Shown: positions 1-8,888, counted from the first letter of the stretch. The stretch: 64,000 bases of DNA from Candidatus Pelearchaeum maunauluense (GCA_030059675.1 JANVYQ010000001.1:124001-188000); one strand, 5' to 3'. The notes: a model not told the origin generated them from the sequence alone. Made by a program: numbers and translations.

Positions 1-636
1 CAGCTTCCTCTGTATGTCGTATAGCTCCTCAAGAACCTTGTCCTCGCTTAGTACGCGCTGGCCGCGCAGGGTTGCGGCTATCTCGTCATACTCCTTAGCC
101 TTCTTACGCGCGTCTGTTATCCTATCAACCCACATGCTCAGAATCTCCGCCATCGCTATCATCCTAACACCATGACCAAACGGTGGCATGTCAAAGATGT
201 AGTAATCATACTTACCCTCCGCCAAGTATTCAGCCATAGCATCATAGGTAGCAGACTCGTACATAGCTGGCTCCACCGCAGAGGTCTCAATATACGACTC
301 AATCTCAGGCGGAATCTCCTCCATCTTATACATCTCTCTAATCTTCCTCTTCACATCCTCAATATACTCGCGTATCCTTTTGTCAGCATCTATCTCGACG
401 ACGTATAGGTTTGGGGCTACCTCTATCTCGCCCTTCCCGAATATGTCGCGCTCGAAGATGTCGCTGAGTGAGGCTTGGGGGTCTGTGCTGAAGCAGAGGC
501 AGCGTTTCCCCTCGTTAACCGCTAGGTGGTATGCGAGAGCCGCGCTGCATGTCGTCTTGCCCAGCCCACCCTTACCAGCGAAGATTATCATCTTAGTCTC
601 GTTGTTCTGCTCCAAGTATTGGCGAAGCCCAATCAT
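1..636 (-). CDS. ArsA/Get3-family ATPase (3' end outside window)
   Basis: Partial gene; the first 212 residues are visible and the C-terminus lies beyond the window edge. A deviant Walker A (GKGGLGKTT, residues 21-29), a switch-I-like STDPQAS stretch with Asp52, and a DMPPFGH motif around Asp149 identify the SIMIBI-class ArsA/TRC40 ATPases, cytosolic homodimers that couple ATP hydrolysis to anion export (ArsA) or to insertion of tail-anchored membrane proteins (Get3). Which role applies cannot be told here, because the substrate-binding part is not fully visible and no ArsB or Oxa1-like gene is adjacent. The ATG at 636 is the only good start, since an in-frame TAG lies five codons upstream. 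The upstream gene ends 12 bases before this start and is in the same frame, so the two are probably co-transcribed. Confidence 0.88.
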   Translation of the reverse strand, partial: MIGLRQYLEQNNETKMIIFAGKGGLGKTTCSAALAYHLAVNEGKRCLCFSTDPQASLSDIFERDIFGKGEIEVAPNLYVVEIDADKRIREYIEDVKRKIREMYKMEEIPPEIESYIETSAVEPAMYESATYDAMAEYLAEGKYDYYIFDMPPFGHGVRMIAMAEILSMWVDRITDARKKAKEYDEIAATLRGQRVLSEDKVLEELYDIQRKL

Positions 637-648
637 TATGTCTTCACC

Positions 649-927
649 CTACCCATAGATTATGTCGGTGAAGTCTCTCTCGCGGTAGAACCTATGCTTC
701 CAAGACTTTATGCTGGGTATCGTGTAGGGTAGGAGCCTGAGCGAGTAGTATGGGGGGAGTATGGGGAGCCCCAACATATCCCCCAAAATCATGAGCGTGA
801 AGAGATGCTCAATGTACATCCTGGTTTTGAGGACGCCTGTTACCTGCGAGTGAAGCGCCATACCATAAGTTACTTGCTTCACCGCGTCCTTTAGCTTGTC
901 GAATACTCCTGACCGTTTCTCCGACAT
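649..927 (-). CDS. Small unknown protein encoded upstream of the ArsA-type ATPase
   Basis: A 92-residue protein with no recognised domain. It has a charged, amphipathic N-terminus (about residues 1-20), a hydrophobic stretch with prolines and aromatics (about 40-70, including LPILPPYYSLRLLPY), and a basic/acidic tail ending in DFTDIIYG. It looks like a peripheral or monotopic membrane protein, or a partner subunit of the ATPase. It lies 12 bases upstream of the ArsA-type gene on the same strand and in the same frame, so a single TAG separates the two. Codon use matches the neighbours. I treat it as a separate gene because the ATPase has its own ATG followed by a family-typical N-terminus. Function unknown. 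Confidence 0.6.
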   Translation of the reverse strand: MSEKRSGVFDKLKDAVKQVTYGMALHSQVTGVLKTRMYIEHLFTLMILGDMLGLPILPPYYSLRLLPYTIPSIKSWKHRFYRERDFTDIIYG

Positions 928-1014
928 CAGAAGCTCGTTAATATAGTTGCTGCTCTCGGCTTTAAAGATTTGTATATTTTCAAAAATTCCAAGAAATAAT
1001 TGGGGAGGGGGTTT

Positions 1015-2754
1015 CTATTGGGCTGGCTTGACGGCGGCAGCCTTCGCTCTGCTCAGCGCCTTGAGCAACAGCGCGAACATCACTATTCCTAGTATGAACA
1101 TTATTACGCCGACGACCACCGAGAAGCCGTTAATCGCCTGCACAGCGCCTATCCCAGCGGCTTCCTTCAAGATGTTCTGCGTCGGATGCAGCAGCATAGC
1201 CTGCGTGGTAGCTACGAAGAATACATAGACCTGATACGCTATAGCCGCGAGCGTCGTAATCATCATGAATATTCCTGGTATCAGCGAGTATGATGATGGC
1301 TTTCTCTGCTGTAGTAGGTAGACCGCGACTATTGTGAGGGCGAAGCCTGCGAGGAGCTGGTTTGTTCCTCCGAAGTAGAGCCAGATGTTTATCCAGCTTC
1401 CAGTGAGGACGAACGCTATAGGCAGGACGAACCCTAGGACCGACGCAACATACTTGTTTCCTAGTATGCTTAGTGATGTGCCGCCGAAGACTTCAGCCAT
1501 GACTACGCGCCAATATCTTCCGAGGATTGTCATTATGGTGATGGCCATGAAGACCATGTAGATGGAGAAGAATGTGCTGATGAATGGCGCTGCTGCCTCT
1601 CCTCCTGCTATCGGTGCGACGAGCTTCGTGGCGCCTTGCGGGAATGTGTCTGGGCTTACGCTCACAGGTGCTAGGACAACCCAAGCCGCGAGGGAGGTTA
1701 GGCCTACTGTGTTCTCCGTTAGCATGGCTCCAGCGCCCACAGGCCTGGCGTCAGTCTCAACGTCTAGCTGTCTAGACGAGATGCCCGTACTGATGAGGCT
1801 ATGCCAGCCAGAGATTGCTCCGCACGCGATAGATACGAAGAGCGCTGGCCATAGAGGCCCAGAGCTAAACGTGCCTTCAAAGCCCTTGAAGGCTGGCACG
1901 GCCAGCTCTATACCCGTCAGCGGCGAGGCGAGGGCGCCAACCGCTAGGGCGATTATAGCAACGATTACTGGATAGTATGCGATGTAGTTCATGGGCGTTA
2001 TCAGCCTTGGGAGCGGCAGTAGGGCGCCGAGGAGTAGTAGGATAACTATCGGAACCAGCCAGAGCGTATATGGCGAGCCTGGTTTTCCGCCCAGCGTTAG
2101 GGAGCCTGGTGGAGGCCATGCGAAGAGTGTTCCGACGATTATCCCAACCACCAGCAGGGCTATGGCCAATGCCGTTACTGCTAGTATGTTCATCCTGACG
2201 TTGAAGATCAGGTGTCCCGTGATGAAGGAGGCAGCAACTAGGAAGAGGAGAGTCCAGAAGGAGCTTGGGAATACATCTATGACCACCGCGACGACGTAGA
2301 TGAAGGCGGCGTTGATTAGCAGGAAGTAGAAGAGGAGGAAGCCCAGCAGTAGTTTTCGCGCGGTCGGGCCTATTAGCTCGTAAGCCAGCGGGCCGAAGGA
2401 CTTGCCCTCATTCCTCACCGAGAGGAAGAGGGCGCTGTAGTCCTGTACCCAGCCTATGAGCAGCGCGGCGAAGATAATCCAGAGGAACGCGGGCAGCCAG
2501 CCGAAGATTAGCGCTATGCCAGGCCCCAGTATCGGGCCCAGCGCGGCTATGCTGTTGAACTGGAAGCCGTATAGCACATAGCGCCCCACTGGGAAGAACT
2601 CCACGCCATCCGTGTACATGTGTGCTGGCGTGGGCCTGGCGGGGTCTGGCTGCCATATCTTGCGGTCTATCGCTTTGCTATATCCCCAGTACGCGAGGGC
2701 GTAGATTAGCAGGCCGACGGCGACGAGAGTAAAAGGTGTGTTGTGTATTGCCAC
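1015..2754 (-). CDS. cstA: CstA-family carbon starvation protein (peptide/pyruvate transporter)
   Basis: A 579-residue polytopic membrane protein with about 14 hydrophobic segments. The N-terminal region (VEFFPVGRYVLYGFQFNSIAA, then GPILGPGIALIFGWLPA and a WVQDYSALFLSVRNEGKSFG loop) is characteristic of the CstA/BtsT family, which takes up peptides or pyruvate in bacteria; the archaeal substrate is not established. Length is within the family range for the short form. The start is a GTG at 2754. A minus-strand TATA-like element (GCTTAAAAAG, 2769-2778) is close and a second (2799-2812) lies at better spacing. It is monocistronic and divergent from the gene at 2874. Confidence 0.9.
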   Translation of the reverse strand: MAIHNTPFTLVAVGLLIYALAYWGYSKAIDRKIWQPDPARPTPAHMYTDGVEFFPVGRYVLYGFQFNSIAALGPILGPGIALIFGWLPAFLWIIFAALLIGWVQDYSALFLSVRNEGKSFGPLAYELIGPTARKLLLGFLLFYFLLINAAFIYVVAVVIDVFPSSFWTLLFLVAASFITGHLIFNVRMNILAVTALAIALLVVGIIVGTLFAWPPPGSLTLGGKPGSPYTLWLVPIVILLLLGALLPLPRLITPMNYIAYYPVIVAIIALAVGALASPLTGIELAVPAFKGFEGTFSSGPLWPALFVSIACGAISGWHSLISTGISSRQLDVETDARPVGAGAMLTENTVGLTSLAAWVVLAPVSVSPDTFPQGATKLVAPIAGGEAAAPFISTFFSIYMVFMAITIMTILGRYWRVVMAEVFGGTSLSILGNKYVASVLGFVLPIAFVLTGSWINIWLYFGGTNQLLAGFALTIVAVYLLQQRKPSSYSLIPGIFMMITTLAAIAYQVYVFFVATTQAMLLHPTQNILKEAAGIGAVQAINGFSVVVGVIMFILGIVMFALLLKALSRAKAAAVKPAQ

Positions 2755-2768
2755 GGCCTTTTTCCCTC

Positions 2769-2812
2769 TCTTTTTAAGCGTTAATCGCTACTGAATTCTA
2801 TATAAAATTTTT
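2769..2812 (-). promoter_or_regulatory. AT-rich promoter region of cstA
   Basis: The 119 bases between cstA and the divergent gene at 2874 are strongly AT-rich. On the minus strand they contain TATA-like boxes at 2769-2778 and 2799-2812 (AAATTTTATATAG). The latter lies about 50 bases before the GTG start, leaving a short leader. The same AT tract could also serve the plus-strand gene. No operator repeat is obvious. Confidence 0.5.
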
Positions 2813-2873
2813 AAAATCTTTTAAAATCACTACAAATCACAAAAAGTTAAAACTTAAAAATGATGACGCAGGT

Positions 2874-3440
2874 ATGACGCCAAGCCTTGAGAATGAGATT
2901 TTTTCCAACAATTCCCAGGTGAGGTGTTTATGTTTGGATGAAAAATTCGTTGAGCATATCTTATCTGTCGGCAATCCTGTCCTTGGTGTTTTCCGCTACC
3001 TGGTTCTCCAGCTCCCTGAGGGCTGGGTTGTTAAGAGTAGCGAGATACCTCCAGAAGTTTCATACACAACAGAGTATAATGGCGTTGGATATGTTGTGGA
3101 TGGGCTCACCCATCATTACATTACCAGCGTGCTTGGTGAGGAGACTCTACAACTAACGATAAGGTGTAACAGGATTAGGGGCGAGCTCGGCGTGAATACG
3201 CGGGGCTTGGGTAGCTATTCGCTTGGCAGAACACAGGTAGCTGGACATTCATGCGTCTATGTTTATGGTGAGAAGCTGGTGGGGTTCTTCAGGAAGGAGA
3301 GGATGCGCTATCTCGCTATGGTCTTTGATTGCGGCTTTACGGGTAGGCGTATAGAGCTACGCCTCTTGGGGAGATACTCAAGCGGCGCCGCTATGGAGAG
3401 GCTTATCCCAGCGTTAGAGCAGAGCCGTTGCCACGGCTAA
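2874..3440 (+). CDS. Hypothetical protein, probably paired with the next gene
   Basis: A 188-residue soluble-looking protein that I do not recognise. It has no signal peptide or clear membrane helix, mixed alpha/beta composition, and several cysteines (about residues 18, 20, 117 and 126) without a recognisable metal motif. The ATG at 2874 is the first usable start. The ORF overlaps the next gene by 13 bases, so the two are likely translationally coupled and may act together. Upstream AT-rich DNA (2799-2812, 2851-2860) can supply the promoter. No database-type call is justified. Confidence 0.6.
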   Translation: MTPSLENEIFSNNSQVRCLCLDEKFVEHILSVGNPVLGVFRYLVLQLPEGWVVKSSEIPPEVSYTTEYNGVGYVVDGLTHHYITSVLGEETLQLTIRCNRIRGELGVNTRGLGSYSLGRTQVAGHSCVYVYGEKLVGFFRKERMRYLAMVFDCGFTGRRIELRLLGRYSSGAAMERLIPALEQSRCHG

Positions 3441-4108
3441 ATGGGGTGCACTACGGCGTGGTTCTACACGCGATTGATGCGCGCACACTCGTCTTCTACC
3501 TCGCTCTCCTACTCCTCGCCTCATATATAGGCGGGAGAATTTACGGCAGCGTGAGGGTTAATAGGCTACGCTTGAGGCTGGCTCCGATGCTTGAGCGGCT
3601 TGGCTCAAAGCCGCGCATACGCTCTGCTGGGAGTAGGATGCTCGCTTTCTCTGGCGAGTCCCTGGGCAGGCTCATAGGCCAGTACTCGCTCACCATCTTC
3701 CTACTTGGCAGGGAGAACCCGCTCAACTGGCTAATAGCCCGCGCAGCTGGCAGGGGTGATATGGTCATTCTACGCTGCCGCGTTAAGGGCGAGATAAGGC
3801 GCGAGCTGGATATAATAAGGAAGGGGACAGCCCCTTATAAGCGGCTGGCCAAAAGACGCGTAGAGGGCGTTATCAAGGACTTTGGCGACTCTGTGGCTAT
3901 CATACCAAGCCAGCACGCGGCTGGTTATGATGCTGTTGACGGCGCTGTGGAGACGCTTAGGAGAATAGCTGGAATGTGGAGTTTCTCCCTCCGCCGCGAG
4001 ATGCCAGAGCTTATAGTAACGTTCTCCCTCAAGAATATTGAAGCAGAGCTGGAGCAGGCTATTAGGGCGGTTAATGACTCTGTGCAGCTTCTCGTGGGGC
4101 GCTCCTGA
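3428..4108 (+). CDS. Membrane-anchored protein of unknown function
   Basis: A 226-residue protein with one clear membrane helix near the N-terminus (about residues 19-39, TLVFYLALLLLASYIGG) and a basic cytoplasmic domain of about 180 residues rich in Arg and Lys. The C-terminal half looks alpha/beta with a terminal helix (about residues 195-226). The start is a TTG at 3428 inside the end of the preceding gene; an in-frame GTG at 3446 is an alternative. The last 38 bases overlap the convergent gene at 4071-4457. Function unknown; the fixed overlap with the upstream gene suggests a two-protein unit. Confidence 0.6.
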   Translation: MPRLNGVHYGVVLHAIDARTLVFYLALLLLASYIGGRIYGSVRVNRLRLRLAPMLERLGSKPRIRSAGSRMLAFSGESLGRLIGQYSLTIFLLGRENPLNWLIARAAGRGDMVILRCRVKGEIRRELDIIRKGTAPYKRLAKRRVEGVIKDFGDSVAIIPSQHAAGYDAVDGAVETLRRIAGMWSFSLRREMPELIVTFSLKNIEAELEQAIRAVNDSVQLLVGRS

Positions 4109-4457
4109 TTCTACGTTTTACCGCCTCCTTTACTGCTTCGGCGCCGCGTGAGGCGTCTACAACCTCGCGGCCATCTATCACCGCCCAAATCCCATTAGGA
4201 AGCCTGTGCCGCATCATGAGCCACGCCCCGCGTGGAGAGAGTGGGTTAACCACGCTCAGCCTAAGTATAGAGCCGAACTCCCTCACAAGCTCCCGATAAA
4301 TCACGGAGACCCGCACCTGGTTCTCAGCAACATCACGCGGATACTCGCTTATCTGCATCTCATAGCTATCATGAACCGAGACGCAGAAAGCCTTACACTT
4401 ATTGCTATAGACCGTAGGCAGCAACGATAAGAGCTCAACCTTAACCAAACGCACCAA
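4071..4457 (-). CDS. Possible thioredoxin-fold protein, unknown function
   Basis: A 128-residue protein. The N-terminal KVELLSLLPTVYSNKCKAFC stretch places two cysteines four apart after a beta strand, and the C-terminal half (LPNGIWAVIDGREVVD, then a basic helix) resembles the beta-hairpin and last helix of thioredoxin-like proteins. This is a weak structural resemblance, not a family match. The start is a TTG at 4457 or GTG at 4454. The 3' end overlaps the convergent gene at 3428-4108 by 38 bases. Confidence 0.5.
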   Translation of the reverse strand: MVRLVKVELLSLLPTVYSNKCKAFCVSVHDSYEMQISEYPRDVAENQVRVSVIYRELVREFGSILRLSVVNPLSPRGAWLMMRHRLPNGIWAVIDGREVVDASRGAEAVKEAVKRRIRSAPREAAQSH

Positions 4458-4671
4458 CAGCGGTCTCCACGAGGTTCATGTGCGTGGTTGCTTATTTATC
4501 CTACCCTAAAACACTCAAGGCAGCTCATAGTAGCTTCCTGGAGTCCAGCGAGGCGATTATCAGCCAGGCTGGTCTGATTAGGGGGAAAAGCAGGTAGATT
4601 GGTAGCATGAGCATAAGAGGTAGAGCTCTCCTCTATAAGAATAAGAGCTAGCGTTATTTGCTAGATAGACC

Positions 4672-5823
4672 ATGGTGCGGCGCGGCGCTTATGCTGCCAT
4701 CCTCGTTCTGGGGATAGTGAGCCTGTTGGGTGATTTTGTGTATGAGGGCGGCCGCGCCGTAATCCCTGGCTACCTACCAGCCCTGGGTGCTTCCGCATTC
4801 GTCCTCGGCCTCGTCGGCGGCTTGGGCGATGCGGTGAGCCAGGTCTCGCGCCTGGCTACGGGATACCTAGCCGACAGGACACGCGCATACTGGCCGCTTA
4901 CCATAGCTGGCTACTCCATGATAGCAGCAATACCCCTGCTGGCTCTCGCGGCGAGCTGGGAGGCGGCAGCCCTACTGATACTGCTGGAACGCCTCGGGAA
5001 GGCTCTTAGAACACCCGCACGCGACGCAATCCTATCATTCGTCGGCAAGGAGGTGGGGGCTGGAAAGGCCTTCGGAATCCACGAGTTCCTAGACCAGCTC
5101 GGAGCCGTCGCTGGTCCTCTGGCCATGGCGCTAATCCTGCTGGAGGCGCGGGGGGCAGGAGGCTACAGCACCGCCCTCGCATGGACACTACCACCATTCG
5201 CGGCGTTGATGGTCGCGATACTCTACGCGTATGGGAGGTTTAGACACATAGCGGTAGCGGGTAAGAGCACGTTGGGCGGCGTCAGGCAAAAGCTGGGTAG
5301 GCGCTTCACCCTATACACGGCGGCGGTATCCATCAACACCCTAGGCCTAATCTACATACTACTAATACCATACAAGGCGGAGCAGATACTCAGCCAAGCC
5401 TGGGCTGTACCGCTCATCTACCTAGCCATACAGCTTATAGATGCGCCAGTAGCTCTTCTAGCTGGCCACTGGTTTGACAAGACTGGGGTCAGGCTTCTTG
5501 CTCTTCCTTTCGTCCTCTCAATACCCGCGACACTCATGACATTATACGCTTATGATATGGCTACGCTCATCGCTGGTGCGGCTGTCTTCGGCGTGGTTCT
5601 GGGGATGCAGGAATCCATCTACAGGGCCAGCGTGGCTGTTATGACGCCAGAAGAGGCGCGCGGCTCCGCCTACGGTGTCTTCAGCGCCGCCTATGGAATT
5701 AGCCTAATGGGAAGCGGCGCAGTATACGGCTACCTCCTCCAAGCACCAGAGATTGCAACAGCTTATGTGGTAATAACACAGCTCGCGGCGCTCACACTAC
5801 TCAGAGCCAGCACGCGAGTTTAA
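4672..5823 (+). CDS. MFS permease
   Basis: A 383-residue major facilitator protein with about 12 hydrophobic segments. The loop after TM2 (GYLADRTRAYW) matches the MFS signature region, and LLERLGKALRTPARDAIL is typical of MFS efflux-type permeases; a second copy of the loop motif (GHWFDKTGVR) begins the C-terminal half, as expected from the 6+6 duplication. Substrate unknown. It starts at ATG 4672 and is followed after 68 bases by a small membrane protein that may be co-transcribed. The 214 bases upstream (4458-4671) hold no gene I can see. Confidence 0.85.
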   Translation: MVRRGAYAAILVLGIVSLLGDFVYEGGRAVIPGYLPALGASAFVLGLVGGLGDAVSQVSRLATGYLADRTRAYWPLTIAGYSMIAAIPLLALAASWEAAALLILLERLGKALRTPARDAILSFVGKEVGAGKAFGIHEFLDQLGAVAGPLAMALILLEARGAGGYSTALAWTLPPFAALMVAILYAYGRFRHIAVAGKSTLGGVRQKLGRRFTLYTAAVSINTLGLIYILLIPYKAEQILSQAWAVPLIYLAIQLIDAPVALLAGHWFDKTGVRLLALPFVLSIPATLMTLYAYDMATLIAGAAVFGVVLGMQESIYRASVAVMTPEEARGSAYGVFSAAYGISLMGSGAVYGYLLQAPEIATAYVVITQLAALTLLRASTRV

Positions 5824-5891
5824 GACCATTATAAGCGTTGGCTGAAACTTTCAAGACGCTGGTTATTAGATAACGCGGAAAAATAACGGGC

Positions 5892-6365
5892 ATGACGTTA
5901 TCTTCGCGCGGTATTATTGGAGGAGCGCTGGGCGGGCTGGTAGGCGCTACTATAATGACCGCCATACTAATCGCCAGCAAAGCAGCTATGGGGCTGCCGC
6001 TGCTGGCTGACTTCATGGTAATGGGAACCTTCGTCGGAGGCGCGGTAGCCGCTGGCTTCGCCGCTCACTACATAGTAGGCCTAGTTGATGGGATAATCTT
6101 CGCAACCATAGTTGCGGTGGTCAAGGCACTAAGACCAACAAGCACGGGCAAGGCGTTAGCCCTAGGAGCGCTATATGGCGTCATACCCTTCATACTGGTC
6201 TTCATACCAGTCTTGATGCTGGGCTTCGCTCCGATAATGATGGCCCTGATGGGCGCTGGAGCAGCTGCCATGCTCCCCACAGTAATAGCGCTGGGATTCG
6301 TAGAGCACTTACTCTTCGGCCTAATCGTCGGAGCCCTGGTCTATCTCTTCAGCAGGGGAGCCTAG
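5892..6365 (+). CDS. Small polytopic membrane protein, unknown
   Basis: A 157-residue, very hydrophobic protein with about four to five membrane helices and abundant Gly/Ala (GGALGGLVGA near the N-terminus). A conserved-looking HYIVGLVDG turn sits near residue 59 and a VEHLLFGLIVGALVY helix at the end. No known transporter motif. It is 68 bases downstream of the MFS gene on the same strand. Its 3' end overlaps the convergent gene at 6321-6836 by 45 bases. Confidence 0.65.
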   Translation: MTLSSRGIIGGALGGLVGATIMTAILIASKAAMGLPLLADFMVMGTFVGGAVAAGFAAHYIVGLVDGIIFATIVAVVKALRPTSTGKALALGALYGVIPFILVFIPVLMLGFAPIMMALMGAGAAAMLPTVIALGFVEHLLFGLIVGALVYLFSRGA

Positions 6366-6836
6366 GCTTGGCATCCACCTATAGCGCAGGTAGAGATACG
6401 CGTTCGTCGTCCATATGGTAGCTATGCCCAGAGCCATTAGCTGTAGAGGCGCGTTAAGCACCGTTGAGACGAAGGCGAGGCCTGCTCCCCCTGTCCCGGC
6501 GATTATTGAGAGGAGGTATAGCCATAGGCCGCAGCAGCCTACGTGTGTGAGGGGTAGGAATGAGACGAACGCGGAGATGAACGAGCCTGAAGCGCTGACC
6601 GATGTTGTTGTCTTGCTCTTTATGCGGCAGCGTTTAGCCGCTAGCTTGGCCTGTAGGTAGCCCTGCACCCAGAGCGAGCCTAGGAAAGCAGCTAGGAACG
6701 GCGCGTTTATCGCGAGTGTAAGCCTTATCGCCATGAGGGGAGGTAGGCTCGGAGTGGCCCCCATAACAACAGCTAGGTAGATTGCTAATCCAACCACGCT
6801 GATAGCAGAGCCGCGCAGCGCTCCCTCCCTATCCAT
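6321..6836 (-). CDS. Membrane protein coupled to the DUF3179 gene
   Basis: A 171-residue protein with about four to five hydrophobic segments, a basic loop (AAKRCRIKSKTTTS) and a HVGCCGLWLY motif around the third helix. I do not recognise the family. The start at ATG 6836 is chosen because it overlaps the TGA of the upstream DUF3179 reading frame in a TGATG junction, a hallmark of translational coupling; a longer frame opens upstream but would run through the neighbour. If the neighbour is not translated to its end because of its internal TAG, expression of this gene may suffer. Confidence 0.65.
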   Translation of the reverse strand: MDREGALRGSAISVVGLAIYLAVVMGATPSLPPLMAIRLTLAINAPFLAAFLGSLWVQGYLQAKLAAKRCRIKSKTTTSVSASGSFISAFVSFLPLTHVGCCGLWLYLLSIIAGTGGAGLAFVSTVLNAPLQLMALGIATIWTTNAYLYLRYRWMPSLGSPAEEIDQGSDD

Positions 6837-7987
6837 CAGCCACCACCGCCGCCGTAGAGGGGTATGTCTGGGAAGAAGACAGCCCAAGAAAACCAGAAGC
6901 CTGGGAAGATTACAATCTCCCTAAGCTTCCTCCCCTCCAAGGGGCCTGCTACGGCTTCCCCATAGACGTACCACTCGCTCCTAGTCTGCTTATCCACAAT
7001 CTTGCCGTCGCGCCACTCAAACTCCAGCACGGAGCCGTCAAGCCTCCGCTCATAAGCTCTCACAAGCCCCTCCATCGGGCTGAAGACAACAATAGCCCTG
7101 CCAGCAAACTCATCATTAACCACATGCTCCACATAGAGCGTCTCCGCGTGGTAAGCCTTCGCCTCTGGCCCTAGTATGATTCCATAGACCAGTGTCTTGG
7201 GATGAAGCCTATCGTCGCGCTTCTTGATGGGGAACCAGATGTCGTCGCTGGTGTAGTAGAGATACGCCGCATATGGGTCGTCGCCGTAGGGGCGGCTATA
7301 GCCAGTCTCAGGCTACAGCACCTCTGTATATGGATGAAGCTCGCGCCAGAGGCTCCACTTCATCACGTCAACCTGTATCATCTTCAGCTTAGTCCCAGCG
7401 AGGGGGCCGAGTATCGCTATCCCCCACTGCTGGCTCCAGAGCGTATCTGTCCTTCTGTCATACATGACGAGGTTGCTGTTGAAGAGCCTCCCCGACACGC
7501 CGAACTCCACAGGCTCGCCATCTATCACGCGGAGGAAGGCTATTGAGGTGAAGCAGAGGGGGCAGTAGGTAACCGCTATCGGGTCTCCAGCAACTATGTC
7601 ATTCACTATCTCGTGCCAAACGAGTATCTTATGCGGATACGCTCTCGCGACGCCCTTGTAGTAAAGCCCTATAACCATGTCATTAGGTCTAAGGAAGCTC
7701 TCAGCCTCCTCTGCGGAGACGAAGACAGGGCTGTCTATTGATGTGATACCATCCTTCGGCGGGCCTCCTGAGACTATCTCATCTGGAGGCACGACGTATT
7801 TCACTTCAAGACCGTTTGGGAGGCGTGTGGTGCTTACAGCTATGTAGCTGGGTGTTTCACTTACCTTAGCTTCGGCCTCGCCACGTATGGTGGAATCAAT
7901 ACCATTGTCAAGCGCTACGCGTGCGGCAGCCCCAGCCAACGCGGCGAGCGCGACAATCAAAACCACAACCACAAGCCTACTCGGCAT
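6836..7987 (-). pseudogene. DUF3179 protein gene interrupted by an in-frame TAG
   Basis: Read through one TAG (7313-7315, codon 225), this is a 382-residue DUF3179-family protein. Residues 1-22 form a signal peptide or anchor. The family-typical segments ARAYPHKILVWHEIVND, VTYCPLCFTS, FGVSGRLFNSNLVMYDR and TLWSQQWGIAILGPLAG lie before the stop. TGYSRPYGDDPY, a middle region and a second VVNDEFAG/VVF repeat lie after it, in the same frame and without any other lesion. The stop falls in HPYTEVL-stop-PETGY, where the family usually has Ser, so TCG to TAG is the simplest change. It is either a recent nonsense allele, a sequencing error or read-through. The family is probably extracytoplasmic; its biochemical role is unknown. 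Promoter candidate: CTTTAAG at about 8018-8026. Confidence 0.85.
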
Positions 7988-8158
7988 AGCTTTACAGCAA
8001 AGCCCAATATGCGTGCACGCTTAAAGCCATAGCCTTGAATCGTTCTGATAACATTATACAAACAGCGCTTATATACCATCCTACCCATAAGTGGTTCCCT
8101 CACTCATCCTAACTTTTACTGCTTGAGCCCTAGGGCTAGAAACTCTCTTTGGAATGAG

Positions 8159-8353
8159 CTAGTTGGACAGGCCTGCCAGGAGCATTTTCCCCAGCTCGGT
8201 TATGCTTATGCTTGAGCGGCCTCGGCGCTGTTTTTCCACGCGGACGAGCCCTAGCTGGAGCAGGCCCTTGCTGTCCTCTGAGCCGTTGATGTGGTAGCTT
8301 AGCAGCGGCTTGCCGTAGCCTGTGAGACTGCTCAGCTCGGTCAGGTCTTTCAC
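8159..8353 (-). CDS. Winged-helix domain, split from the CARF protein
   Basis: A 64-residue wHTH: helices LTELSSLTGYGKPLLSYHI, then a wing rich in basic residues (VRVEKQRRGRSSISIT) and a final helix ELGKMLLAGL. In Csa3-type regulators this domain is the C-terminal half of one polypeptide whose N-terminal half is a CARF domain; here it starts at a GTG whose last two bases are part of the TGA ending the CARF ORF (GTGA overlap, 8350-8353). It is either a separately translated, coupled DNA-binding subunit or the product of a one-base deletion. The HTH sequence itself is undamaged. Confidence 0.75.
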   Translation of the reverse strand: MKDLTELSSLTGYGKPLLSYHINGSEDSKGLLQLGLVRVEKQRRGRSSISITELGKMLLAGLSN

Positions 8354-8832
8354 GGAGCCCCCAGCGCTTTCAGGATATTCATCTTGGCTTCTGAGATTAT
8401 CTCGTTATAGCTCAGCCTGATTATGGGTAGGAGAACTGGGTGGTTGCCGTCTATCGCTATCGTCTTCAGCCCGTTGATGAACGACGCCGTGAGAGCGGCG
8501 CATCCAAGCTGCTTATCACCACTACTCGCATTAACGATTATCTCGTCAAACCTCCCCTTATTCTCCTCTACGATTTTCCTGAAGCGCATAATAGTATTGT
8601 ATAGGAGCGGCTTCTCAATCACATGGACTTCTGTCGCTATCTTGAGCGCCGTCGCGAGCTGGCCAGCGAATATATGCGCGTTCTCGCGCTCGCTCTCAAC
8701 GGTTACGAGTATGAGCTTGGTTATCGGGAGGTAGCGTATCCCCACTAATATGGCGTCCTTATCCTCCTCCCCGAATGTGGCTATGTGTAGAGTGTCGCGG
8801 GCTATGTCTTGCTTAACCTTCTCCTCAGGCAT
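8350..8832 (-). CDS. CARF-domain protein (Csa3-like sensor half)
   Basis: A 160-residue Rossmann-like CARF domain. The N-terminal strand (LHIATFGEEDKDAILVGIRYL), a central IIVNASSGDKQLGCAALTASFINGLKTIAI stretch with the NxSSGxK-type nucleotide-binding signature, and the length fit CARF regulators that bind cyclic oligoadenylates and often control CRISPR loci. The ATG at 8832 is preferred over the TTG at 8847, because the TATA-like box at 8863-8870 puts transcription start near 8841. The HTH follows in the next frame with a 4-base overlap. No CRISPR array or cas gene is present in this window. Confidence 0.75.
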   Translation of the reverse strand: MPEEKVKQDIARDTLHIATFGEEDKDAILVGIRYLPITKLILVTVESERENAHIFAGQLATALKIATEVHVIEKPLLYNTIMRFRKIVEENKGRFDEIIVNASSGDKQLGCAALTASFINGLKTIAIDGNHPVLLPIIRLSYNEIISEAKMNILKALGAP

Positions 8833-8888
8833 GTCTTGTTCTGACAAGATTACCGTCGGTAGGGTATATGAGCGTAGCCCTTAATGTT

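Noticed and set aside
1-927. The small upstream ORF and the ArsA ATPase as one protein split by TAG 649-651
   Set aside because: The ATPase has its own ATG at 636 followed by the family-typical N-terminus; the upstream part has no counterpart in that family that I know of.
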